This document shows, piece after piece, positions 1-8,328 of a stretch of 64,000 bases of DNA. This stretch comes from Gimesia chilikensis (GTDB lineage Bacteria; Planctomycetota; Planctomycetia; Planctomycetales; Planctomycetaceae). The notes beneath the pieces are model-generated. The model worked only from the letters and a program-made list of their open reading frames with translations. It was not told the DNA's origin and made no database searches. Position 1 is the stretch's first letter. Each line of letters opens with the position of its first letter. A program made the translations under genes and the position numbers. Where the stretch lies: positions 228,457 to 292,456 of the forward strand of contig NZ_VTSR01000022.1 in NCBI RefSeq assembly GCF_008329715.1, read 5' to 3'.

Positions 1-62
1 GCTGGCCGGGGGTGTGGCGCAGGCTGAGCGATTAACGGTAACTCGGTCATCCTTCTCTCTTA

Positions 63-93
63 GAATCCCACCAGTCAGACACTGGTGGGATTC
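63..93. repeat. Perfect 13-bp inverted repeat (hairpin), possible U-less terminator
   Basis: The arms at 63-75 and 81-93 are exact reverse complements around a 5-nt loop. The hairpin lies about 65 bases past the stop of the minus-strand FAD oxidoreductase. Neither strand has a T-run after the stem, so it is not a classical intrinsic terminator. It could stabilise an mRNA 3' end or serve a gene left of the window. The rest of 1-157 shows nothing recognisable. Confidence 0.6.
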
Positions 94-157
94 ACTTCAC
101 TGTTGATGTTGCGTAAAGCGGCTTCTGTGTAGCCAGATTGTGCAAAGTAAGAGTGAA

Positions 158-2455
158 TCAGTCTACTGGAAGGACCTGAATCGCATCTGCGTGCACATTA
201 CCATCGACACCCGTATTCGACATGATGACTTCGACAGGTTGCCCCTGTTTAAATTCGAAGGTACCCAGAGAGATAAAACCATGAGGCAGGGGTGGCTTGA
301 TTCGCTGGTTAATCTTCACGGTCTTGGTTTCATCGGCTGAGCGAACTGTCACAGGCGTGTTCGTCGCCCGGTTTTCATGGTGACCATAAGCGAGGCGGAC
401 TTCGTATTTTCCGGTTTTAGCGACCTCAAATTTGAAGTGGATTTCCGCTTTTTTACCCTTCCCATGATAAACATAGTGGTTGCCGATATAACCCTTGAGG
501 CCTTCACCTTTAGTCCACTTGCCAACGAACTGAACGTTTTCGTTTTCATCGTCGATGACCATCCCGGGGAGCGTTGCGGGATCGATGTAGGGATCAATCA
601 CCGGCGGTAATTCCTGAGAGTTTTCAGGTGTGTAAAACTTACCGTCGACTGTGTCACGCCGTTCGATACCCTTGCGGGCCATCAGTTTTTCCAGGTCTTT
701 GTAATGGTCGGTATAAACAGCACGCGGTTGACAGTCTTTCTCAACACAGACTGCAGCTGCTTTCCCGACGACTTCCCCCATCATTCCACCGGTCTTCATC
801 ACGCGTACTGTACCCAGCGCTTCATGCGTTACGCTGATGCAGCGTCCTGCCATGAACAGGTTAGGCACGTTCCGTGAGTAGAAGCAGCGGTACGGAATCG
901 GATAGCCCCGCTTACGATCGACGCTGCGATCGAAGACGGCTTGTGAAATGAAAGGATCTTCTGGATACTTCTGCATGTACTGCTTCTTGGGGTAATGCAG
1001 ATCGATAGACCAGGTGCTGGGAACGCATCCATCGGGAAAATCAACTTTTGCGACGATATCTTTCCGACGCAGAATAACATCCCCCCGAAGCATACGAGAT
1101 TCACGAGGACCGCCAATATAGGCCATCCAGGTCATCACGGCATTCTCGTGCTTGTCTTTGCCCCCTTTATTCTTCATCGCATTCCAGGCGCCATAGACTG
1201 CACGGAAATTCCAGTCCCGCATTGATTCCAGATCCTGAATGGGGTCTTTGTCAAAACCACTTTCCCAGAACCACTCGCCATGAAAGCGTTTCGGGTAGGG
1301 GAAATCGTCCATATTCAGATTGAGTGCCCATTCCAGGTCAGGGAAGGACTGAGGCTGTTCTGCTTCTTTCCAGGTCCACATGTTACTCATTCCCATGTGG
1401 CCTTTTTCGTGTGTGTAATAATCAGCGCCCGCGAGATAACCGATTTCCGCATGACCGGTGCAGTCAGCAAACAGTTTGCCGCGAAACTCAGTCCGTTTAC
1501 TGGTTTTGGTATTGAAAGCAGTGACGCTCTGAATGGCGTCTCCCTCTTTTTTGACTGCGAAGGCATGCGTGTTCAGGAAGAGGTCAATGTTTTTCTCAGC
1601 CCGCACGATGGCTTCTTTTTTCTTGTCTCCATACTCTTCATAGGTTCCGGGAGAGGCGGCGGCGGAATCAGCGAATTCGGCGATGATTTCACCGATATGC
1701 GGATATTTACCACGACGCACCAGTCCCTGTGCCCAGACACGCACTTCAGAGCTTCCATTACCTCCCAGAACCGGACGATTCTGAATCAAGGCGACTTTAC
1801 ATCCCATACGAGCGGCTGAAATGGCAGCGCCCATGCCAGAGTATCCCCCACCGACGACAACCAGATCGTAAGGCTCTGTCACTTCAGGTTCCGCAGGCAG
1901 CCCCAGCATGCTTTTACGCCACTGATCCATGGGAGAAAGATCATTGGGGGGCTGGTAATTCAGATCTCGTGTAAACAGAATTGCATCGCATCGTCCCTCA
2001 AAACCGGTCAGATCATGTAAGGTGAGTTTGACTTCCGGTTTCGTAATCTCAACGGTACCGCCATCGTGCCAGAACCATTTGGCGCCTTTCGTACCGAATG
2101 TTTCTTTGAGTGGCTGTCCATCAATTTTCAACTGGAATCGGCCGGGAGATCCAGGCGCTTTCCAGGGAGCGACCCAGTCTTTAGTTCTGACCAGAACCCG
2201 ATAGGTTCCCGTTTTCGGAAATTTCACCGTGGTCTCTGCATCAGCAACGGGCTGCCCTAACCCGTGAGCCAGCAGATAAGGGGACCCCATGATGTGAATG
2301 AATTGCGTATCGAGTTTCCAGCCGCCATGCTGGTTAAAACTCTCTGCTTCTACCAGCACGCCATTGGTTGGTTTCGTTTCGGCACGACTGATGGCGGGCA
2401 GCAATGTGATTGCTAAACCGGTGAGGATCAGAAGTGATTGAGGTAATAAGCGCAT
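158..2455 (-). CDS. Exported FAD-dependent oxidoreductase with golvesin-like C-terminal domain
   Basis: A 765-residue protein. The frame is open further upstream, but the ATG at 2455 has an AGGAG about 8 bases before it and starts a clear signal peptide (basic MR, then a hydrophobic run to AISRA). Residues about 30-180 look like a carbohydrate-binding beta-sandwich (VEAESF, TYRVLVRTKDW). A Rossmann FAD-binding motif, VVVGGGYSGMGAA, lies near residue 200, followed by LGGNGSSEVRVW, typical of the FAD_oxidored family (PF12831). The last 130 residues (IDDENENVQFVGKW, YEVRLAYGHHENRA) resemble the golvesin / xanthan-lyase accessory domain. The family and architecture are known from planctomycetes and related bacteria with large sets of polysaccharide genes. 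The substrate is unknown; oxidation of a sugar or polyol outside the cytoplasm is my inference. Confidence 0.85.
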   Translation of the reverse strand: MRLLPQSLLILTGLAITLLPAISRAETKPTNGVLVEAESFNQHGGWKLDTQFIHIMGSPYLLAHGLGQPVADAETTVKFPKTGTYRVLVRTKDWVAPWKAPGSPGRFQLKIDGQPLKETFGTKGAKWFWHDGGTVEITKPEVKLTLHDLTGFEGRCDAILFTRDLNYQPPNDLSPMDQWRKSMLGLPAEPEVTEPYDLVVVGGGYSGMGAAISAARMGCKVALIQNRPVLGGNGSSEVRVWAQGLVRRGKYPHIGEIIAEFADSAAASPGTYEEYGDKKKEAIVRAEKNIDLFLNTHAFAVKKEGDAIQSVTAFNTKTSKRTEFRGKLFADCTGHAEIGYLAGADYYTHEKGHMGMSNMWTWKEAEQPQSFPDLEWALNLNMDDFPYPKRFHGEWFWESGFDKDPIQDLESMRDWNFRAVYGAWNAMKNKGGKDKHENAVMTWMAYIGGPRESRMLRGDVILRRKDIVAKVDFPDGCVPSTWSIDLHYPKKQYMQKYPEDPFISQAVFDRSVDRKRGYPIPYRCFYSRNVPNLFMAGRCISVTHEALGTVRVMKTGGMMGEVVGKAAAVCVEKDCQPRAVYTDHYKDLEKLMARKGIERRDTVDGKFYTPENSQELPPVIDPYIDPATLPGMVIDDENENVQFVGKWTKGEGLKGYIGNHYVYHGKGKKAEIHFKFEVAKTGKYEVRLAYGHHENRATNTPVTVRSADETKTVKINQRIKPPLPHGFISLGTFEFKQGQPVEVIMSNTGVDGNVHADAIQVLPVD

Positions 2456-2615
2456 ACTGCCTGACTCCTGTCGTAAATTCACTGAGGGCTTGCTCAGAGC
2501 TATGTGAACGGACAAACTCCGTAAATTGATAGACCAAAGCAGATTATAAGCCCCAGACGGAATCAATTGCAAACCGACAATGCGACGAATTCAGTCACCA
2601 GAGTGTTACATAACC

Positions 2616-3545
2616 TTATTTACTAAGGGCGTGATCTCCCAGGAACTGCAGGAGTTCTGCATCAGAAACAGCACGGGGATCGCTGAGTGTTTTTCCGCTG
2701 AGTCCTGCAGGAATTTGAGGGCGTCGAAACTGAACATAGTCAATACCCGCGACCAGATCGGGGCGACCGTTCTTAATGACCTGCGTATTTTGCTGTAATG
2801 GCTGTAAGCGGGATGCGGTACTGTAATCGGTGTAGACCGTCAGTCCTACCTGAAGTTCTGTGGGCATGTCAGTTCGACGATACCGCTGATGGATATTCCA
2901 GTTTCCATCAGGAGTCTTTTTCAGCAGTATGAAATCATCACCGATCCGGGCAATCTGAATCTGAGCCATCGGTGTGCCTGCATTCGTAACAGCGAGTTTC
3001 GAGCGACTGTTGACGGTCGTCTTGACTTCGAACTGATAGCTTCCTGGACGATTGGCTGCACCTAGTGAAAGAAAGATGTAGTTTTCTCCACCCGGTTTCC
3101 AGGTTTGCGGAGTGATCTGTCGCGGGGTCCGAATCATAAGTCCTGCCAGTGAATAATTGCTGCGCGGAGCACCATCTCCCCCCCGCCGGGCGACGCGAAT
3201 CTGGGATGTGACGACAAAGTCTCCCTTAATCTGTTTGTAGACCAGAATTCCCCGGTAATCCATATACCAGGTGCTGCTGTAAGGCATCATGACCATCCAG
3301 CCCTTACGGGTTTGCGAAATGTCAAACCGTTCCAGTTGGTCGGCGTTTGTCTGTTCGGTTTCAAAGATGCGCTTCCAGTCTTTGAGTGTGGAAGGATCAT
3401 CAAAGTCATCGCTGAGTGACTGCAGATCATCTTTAGTGTTGTTTCGGGACTGGGCCTGGGTGTTGGAAATGAAATTCGTTGCCATCAGGAGGCTGATAAG
3501 CATCCAGTAAAGCAGGCGGGCATTTCCAGTTTGCGATTTTCGCAT
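2616..3545 (-). CDS. Exported concanavalin-like (DUF1349-type) protein
   Basis: A 309-residue protein. The ATG at 3545 is preceded by GAGAGA at good spacing and begins a signal peptide (MRKS..., hydrophobic stretch, then NTQAQS). The upstream ATG at 3551 sits directly on that purine run, so it is less likely. The mature part (FDDPSTLKDWKRIF, YRGILVYKQIKGDFVVTSQI, SLAGLMIRTP) has the pattern of DUF1349 / LamG-like beta-sandwich proteins, usually linked to glycan binding. No catalytic residues can be assigned. It is divergent from the ECF sigma gene across 234 bp. Confidence 0.7.
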   Translation of the reverse strand: MRKSQTGNARLLYWMLISLLMATNFISNTQAQSRNNTKDDLQSLSDDFDDPSTLKDWKRIFETEQTNADQLERFDISQTRKGWMVMMPYSSTWYMDYRGILVYKQIKGDFVVTSQIRVARRGGDGAPRSNYSLAGLMIRTPRQITPQTWKPGGENYIFLSLGAANRPGSYQFEVKTTVNSRSKLAVTNAGTPMAQIQIARIGDDFILLKKTPDGNWNIHQRYRRTDMPTELQVGLTVYTDYSTASRLQPLQQNTQVIKNGRPDLVAGIDYVQFRRPQIPAGLSGKTLSDPRAVSDAELLQFLGDHALSK

Positions 3546-3707
3546 GTTCATTCTCTCTGTCGAAGGGGACACGATATACCGGCTCAGAAAACATCTCTTT
3601 GTTCTCGCTTTGTCGTTCAAGTCTCTGCAGGAGATTCGACAGCAAATATGAAGTTGCGACAAAATTTGTGAAAATACTTCTGTTTCACGGAAAAGCGGTC
3701 TAAGCTG

Positions 3708-3734
3708 TTGCACCGTCTCAGCATACGATATAAT
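3708..3734 (+). promoter_or_regulatory. Candidate promoter of the sigma-kinase operon
   Basis: TTGCAC at 3708-3713 and a perfect TATAAT at 3729-3734 are separated by a short 15-bp spacer. The start codon is 45 bases past the -10. The perfect -10 is the main support; the short spacing weakens the call. Confidence 0.4.
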
Positions 3735-3779
3735 TCAGTGTTCCCGGACAGAGTTTCATTTTCAGGAAAACAGTCGCGA

Positions 3780-4397
3780 ATGTCTTTAATCGAAGAGACT
3801 GTCACACAGTGGATCGATCAGTTAAAAACGGGCGATGCGCGCGCTGCGCAGCGGCTGTGGGAGTCCTATTTTCTGGAAATGGTGGAAGTGGCTCGCAAAA
3901 AGCTGCAGGGGGCACCACGCGCCGTGGCTGATGAAGAAGATGTCGCGCTCAGTGCTTTTAAAAGTTTTTGTCTGGGAGCGCAGAATGGCCGCTTTTCACA
4001 GGTCACCGATCGAGAAAACCTGTGGCCGCTCCTGGTGGCAATTACCTCGCATAAGTCCGTTGACCTGATACGCCATGAGAATCGGAAAAAACGGGGAGGC
4101 AGTGGTGCCAGCGGCACAGAGTCGGAACGCAACAAACAAAGTTCTCCCGTTGATTTTGAGCAGATTATTCAGAGTCAACCTTCCCCGGAATTCACTGTCC
4201 AACTGGCCGAGGAACTGGAACGCCTGCTCGATTTATTGGACAAAACCGGCGATTCGACCTTAAGACAGGTTGCGTTAGCCAAAATGGAAGGGGAAACTAC
4301 AACTGAAATTGCCGAACAGCTGGGTTGTGCCCGTCGTACGATTGAACGGAAGCTTCAGCTGATTACCCGTCTTTGGCAAGAGGATTGCAATTTGTGA
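3780..4397 (+). CDS. ECF-type RNA polymerase sigma factor
   Basis: A 205-residue protein that should redirect RNA polymerase to target promoters. The start is the ATG at 3780 (MSLIEETVTQWI), with AGGA about a dozen bases upstream; the frame is open further back but without domain content. Region 2 lies at residues about 10-100 (LWESYFLEMVEVARKKL, LVAITSHKSVDLIRHE). Region 4 lies at about 140-200 (LDKTGDSTLRQVALAKMEG, TTTEIAEQLGCARRTIERK), a helix-turn-helix for the -35 element. This matches the planctomycete Sigma70_ECF family (PF07638). No anti-sigma factor is adjacent. The next gene is a Ser/Thr kinase whose GTG start overlaps this stop as GTGA, so kinase control of the sigma factor is the likely arrangement. 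Confidence 0.9.
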   Translation: MSLIEETVTQWIDQLKTGDARAAQRLWESYFLEMVEVARKKLQGAPRAVADEEDVALSAFKSFCLGAQNGRFSQVTDRENLWPLLVAITSHKSVDLIRHENRKKRGGSGASGTESERNKQSSPVDFEQIIQSQPSPEFTVQLAEELERLLDLLDKTGDSTLRQVALAKMEGETTTEIAEQLGCARRTIERKLQLITRLWQEDCNL

Positions 4398-6934
4398 AGT
4401 CGCGAAATGGAACAGATTTCGAACAGCTCCCTTCAGATCTGATGCTCAAAATCAATCAGTTGTGTGACCAGTTCGAAACAGAGCTCAGGCAGGGAGATCT
4501 ACCATCAATTACAGATTGGCTGGATCATGTTGCCGTCGAATATCGCGAAGTAATTCTAAAAGAACTGATACCGCTGGAAATCGAACACCGGATTCAGACT
4601 GGTGACATACCGCAGGTCAGCGACTATCTGCAGCCGTTTCCCCTGCTGGACCAGGACTGGTTATCGGAAACGATTGCAACCGCCAGAGCTGAACTGAAAT
4701 CTGCAAAAGCGAACGATCTGTCATCAGGCGCTCAGGGAAATTCCATAGAGTCCTACAGGGAGCGGATTATTCAGTCCGGGGTCCTGGCTGCCTCTGAACT
4801 GACCGAAATTCTCGAAACGGCTGAATCACTTTCGTCTGCAGATGAAATGGCAGAGTTGCTGACTCAGTCTGGTCGACTTACGACATATCAGAGTCAGATG
4901 CTGCTTGAACCGGAATGCCGTCCGTTGTTGATTGGCGAATATCTGATTCTGGAACCGATCAGCTCAGGGGGCATGGGGACGGTTTATAAAGCCATTCATC
5001 GGCGGATGAAACGGATTGTGGCGCTCAAAGTAATTCGTGCGGATCTGGATCAGAATCCGGAACGGCTGAAGCGATTCGAGCGAGAAGTGCAGACCGCCGC
5101 GCGCCTGTCTCATCCCCATATTGTAACCGCTTACGATGCAGGGGAATCACAGGGGATCCATTATCTGATCTGCGAATACATCGATGGTGAGAGCCTCACT
5201 CAACTGGTACGGGAATCGGGACCGCTTGATTTTGCAGACGCGTTACATTGTCTGCAGCAGATCGCGGAAGGTTTGAATTATGCCCATTCCCAGGGAGTGA
5301 TTCATCGGGATATAAAGCCAGCGAATATTTTAGTCGATGATCAGGGAGATCTGAAAATCCTGGATATGGGGCTGGCCCGCCTGCAGGAATCATCAGCGGA
5401 CATTCTCACCAACGGAGAACAGACTGAACTCACCTCCAGTCAGATTTTCATGGGCACTATCGATTACATGGCCCCCGAGCAGGCACGGAATACCAGGTTA
5501 GCCGACCATCGCTCTGATATTTACAGTCTCGGTTGCACATTCTATTTCCTGCTGACAGGGAAACCCGTTTACTCCGGGGAGACGACAGTCGAGCGGATAC
5601 TCGCGCACAAGGAACAGCCGATCCCTCGCCTGTCGAGCATCTGCAACCAGGTGCCAACGGACTTTGATGAGATCTTTTCAAAGATGCTGGCCAAGGAACC
5701 TGACGAGCGTTATTCGAGCGTGAGCGATTTATTGCAGGACCTGCATAATTTCAATCTCAGCTACGATGCAGAGCAGACAGCTATGCTCCCCGCTGCTGAG
5801 TCTGCTGATTTCCAGACAGAGGCAACGACTGCAGCAGAAGCCTGGGCCAGTCAGACGACCAGGGAGCAGCCCGCGGTATCCGATTATACGGTGATGGCTG
5901 GAACCACTGTGCCACACCAGGCACCTCCTGCAGGCAGACGGCGTGGCTTGATCTGGGGGGGCGCTGCGGTCGCAGCAGCAGTACTGCTTATGTTCCTGTT
6001 CAGGAATCCGCAACGTCAGTTGGCAGAAGACTCGACTGCTGGTCCTCTGGAGACGACTCCAGGTCAGTCGGGTCAGCTCGATGCCGGAACGATTCAGGCA
6101 GAGTATGCAAAACAGGTTCAATTGCCTGCTCAGACCAGTGAGAAAATCTCTGGCGGTCCTGAGCCGGTGATGCTCAATCTGACTTTGATTCCTCCCGGCG
6201 AGTTCGTTATGGGAACGGATGAATCAGATCCGATTGCCTATGACGCGCCAACACATCCTGTGAAACTGACACGCCCGTTTTATATCGGGACGACTGAAGT
6301 GTCGAATCAGTTGTTCCAGAGTTTCGTTGATGAAACCAGCTATCGCACAGATGCAGAACGGGCTGGCGGGTACGGAATGACTGGTGGCAGCTGGAATCGG
6401 TCGGGAAATTATTACTGGAATAATCTCGGCGAGCTACCTGTGCAGAAAACTGCGCCGGCCGTCAATATCAGCTGGAATGATGCAGTCGCGTTTTGTGAAT
6501 GGCTCTCACGAAAGACGGGGGCTATTTATCGGCTTCCCACTGAGGCGGAATGGGAGTACGCCTGCCGGGCGGGGACACAAACCCCCTGGTTTTTTGGGGA
6601 TAGCCCCGAGGGTATGGCGCAGTATGCGTGGTTCCAGGGGAATGCTGAAGGTAAAGTATATCCTGCGAAACAGAAGCAGCCCAACCCATTCGGACTCTAT
6701 GACATGTATGGTAATGAGTGGGAGTGGTGCCAGGACTTCTATGCCGCCGACTATTACCGCAGCTCTCCCTCCGAAAACCCGACAGGTCCCACAGAAGGCA
6801 GCGAACGGGTACGTCGTGGGGGCGGCTTTCAACAGCCCGCTGCCCAGATGACTTCTTATATTCGCGGTCATGGACCACCAGAGACACCTTCGCGCGGTGC
6901 ATTCAGGGTGGTCCGGGAAATCCCCGTTGACTAA
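4394..6934 (+). CDS. Membrane Ser/Thr protein kinase with extracytoplasmic FGE-sulfatase-fold domain
   Basis: 846 residues. I chose the GTG at 4394 because it overlaps the sigma stop (GTGA) and has AGAGG 8-9 bases upstream; a TTG at 4373 is also in frame. Residues 1-170 are helical with no recognised fold. The kinase domain runs from about 180 to 450, with glycine loop SSGGMGTVYK, VALKVIR lysine, HRDIKPANILVDD near 303, DMG in place of DFG, and DYMAPEQAR. A linker leads to one membrane helix (about 519-537). The C-terminus from about 593 is an FGE-sulfatase (formylglycine-generating enzyme) fold: PPGEFVMGTDESD, RLPTEAEWEYACRAG, GLYDMYGNEWEWCQDFY. The two cysteines that real FGEs use near the C-terminus are missing (RRGGGFQQPAAQMTSYIRGH), so this part is probably a sensor rather than an enzyme. 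Confidence 0.92.
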   Translation: MKSRNGTDFEQLPSDLMLKINQLCDQFETELRQGDLPSITDWLDHVAVEYREVILKELIPLEIEHRIQTGDIPQVSDYLQPFPLLDQDWLSETIATARAELKSAKANDLSSGAQGNSIESYRERIIQSGVLAASELTEILETAESLSSADEMAELLTQSGRLTTYQSQMLLEPECRPLLIGEYLILEPISSGGMGTVYKAIHRRMKRIVALKVIRADLDQNPERLKRFEREVQTAARLSHPHIVTAYDAGESQGIHYLICEYIDGESLTQLVRESGPLDFADALHCLQQIAEGLNYAHSQGVIHRDIKPANILVDDQGDLKILDMGLARLQESSADILTNGEQTELTSSQIFMGTIDYMAPEQARNTRLADHRSDIYSLGCTFYFLLTGKPVYSGETTVERILAHKEQPIPRLSSICNQVPTDFDEIFSKMLAKEPDERYSSVSDLLQDLHNFNLSYDAEQTAMLPAAESADFQTEATTAAEAWASQTTREQPAVSDYTVMAGTTVPHQAPPAGRRRGLIWGGAAVAAAVLLMFLFRNPQRQLAEDSTAGPLETTPGQSGQLDAGTIQAEYAKQVQLPAQTSEKISGGPEPVMLNLTLIPPGEFVMGTDESDPIAYDAPTHPVKLTRPFYIGTTEVSNQLFQSFVDETSYRTDAERAGGYGMTGGSWNRSGNYYWNNLGELPVQKTAPAVNISWNDAVAFCEWLSRKTGAIYRLPTEAEWEYACRAGTQTPWFFGDSPEGMAQYAWFQGNAEGKVYPAKQKQPNPFGLYDMYGNEWEWCQDFYAADYYRSSPSENPTGPTEGSERVRRGGGFQQPAAQMTSYIRGHGPPETPSRGAFRVVREIPVD

Positions 6935-6943
6935 AGGTTTTAA

Positions 6944-8311
6944 CTAGCGTGTTTCCGTCGGTTCAACAAAACCTTCCACGGGACGTTCACGGTAGATCCG
7001 CTCGCGAAAGTTACCCAGGAAACGCCAGAGCTTCGGCTGGGACAGATTCACCTCTGCCATCACCAGTGTGCCCCAGTCTTTGCCGATCGAGAGCATCTTG
7101 CCTTCCTTGTCGATGATCGTTGTTTTCATCCAGTCTCGGTCGGGATCGGTGTAGGTGCTGGTGACGAGAAAGACCTGATTTTCGATGGCACGTGCCTTGG
7201 CGAGTGTCGGATTGCCGCCCCAGATCGGCATGGCAATGACTTCAGCCCCATTGTTGGCCAGGTTCCGGGCCACTTCAGGGAAATGAACATCCCAGCAGAT
7301 CATCATTCCCAGTTTCCCGAAGCGGGTGTCAAATACCGGATATTCTTTCCCTGGCGAGATTCCGTGCTCAATTTCTTCACGGGGAAGACAGACTTTCCGA
7401 TATTTACCCACCAGCTTCCCATCAGGGCCGATCAAAGCCGCTGTGTTATAAACGAGGTCTCCCGATTGTTCCAGCAGGCCTGCCACAATATACAGATTAA
7501 AATCCTTCGCGAGTTTGCCGAAATATTCGGTTGAAGGGCCGGGGACCGGTTCAGCCACATCTGCGTAATCCAGGCCTGTGCCGCACATGGTGAGACACTC
7601 CGGAAGACAGATCAGGTCAGCCTGTTTCTTACCTGCTTCTGCGATCAGCGGAGCGAACTGTTGGCAGTTCTCCATCGCTGACTTTCCATTGCGAGGACGC
7701 AAATGAGCGGATGCCAGTCGGATGATTCGCTGCGCGGGAGCAGCTTCCGGATTCAATTCCGGCAGACTCCACAGAACGCGTCCCTGACCGGCCCAGCGGA
7801 GATGCAGTTCTACTTTGGCTTGTGTCGCCTCTGTCGGGACCGGATACACGTCAGTTACTTCGGTCCAGCCTGCTTTGTTGGTATTTCCATCTGCGGGGAA
7901 TACGGGTCTCACTCTGTCATCGGCACCCTGGACGCGCGAAGGAATCAGATTCCCTTTTTCATCGAGCCATGTGATTTTGACGACTGCATTGCGACGCGGA
8001 ACAGACAGTCCTTCGGTTTTTCTCCAGACATGAAAACGATATCCCTGTCCTCCCTTGACCGGGAATGTTTTTACCCAAGCTCCATGCGATTCTGTCTGGT
8101 CGGGTGCAGCAGAGATTGCCAGCGCCCCTTTACCATCGAAGGAACCCTGGGGGAGATAGTTGAACTCCGGCTTGACCGGTTCGCGCATCGCGATCTGTTG
8201 CCAGCCCTCAGGGACGGGCTCACCTGCTGATATTGAAGTGCTCTGCAGCAATAGAGTCAGCAGAATTCCCAACAGTAAGGAGATAGACGGTGACTTAAGG
8301 GAAGAATTCAT
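6944..8311 (-). CDS. Exported carbon-nitrogen hydrolase (nitrilase superfamily)
   Basis: 455 residues with an N-terminal signal peptide (hydrophobic run ending STSISAGEP). Residues about 30-185 form an extra beta-sandwich-like domain (GQGYRFHVWRKTEG, VELHLRWAGQGRVLW). The hydrolase domain starts at about 192, and all three catalytic residues are visible: Glu238 in LPECLTMCG, Lys306 in KYRKVCLP, Cys339 in MICWDVHFPE. The family cleaves nitriles or amides through a cysteine thioester. Export and the extra domain are unusual for nitrilases. It is the last gene of a minus-strand run, 17 bp after glpD, and converges on the kinase gene with a 9-bp gap. The substrate is unknown. Confidence 0.88.
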   Translation of the reverse strand: MNSSLKSPSISLLLGILLTLLLQSTSISAGEPVPEGWQQIAMREPVKPEFNYLPQGSFDGKGALAISAAPDQTESHGAWVKTFPVKGGQGYRFHVWRKTEGLSVPRRNAVVKITWLDEKGNLIPSRVQGADDRVRPVFPADGNTNKAGWTEVTDVYPVPTEATQAKVELHLRWAGQGRVLWSLPELNPEAAPAQRIIRLASAHLRPRNGKSAMENCQQFAPLIAEAGKKQADLICLPECLTMCGTGLDYADVAEPVPGPSTEYFGKLAKDFNLYIVAGLLEQSGDLVYNTAALIGPDGKLVGKYRKVCLPREEIEHGISPGKEYPVFDTRFGKLGMMICWDVHFPEVARNLANNGAEVIAMPIWGGNPTLAKARAIENQVFLVTSTYTDPDRDWMKTTIIDKEGKMLSIGKDWGTLVMAEVNLSQPKLWRFLGNFRERIYRERPVEGFVEPTETR

Positions 8312-8328
8312 GAGAAGACCTTTCGGTT

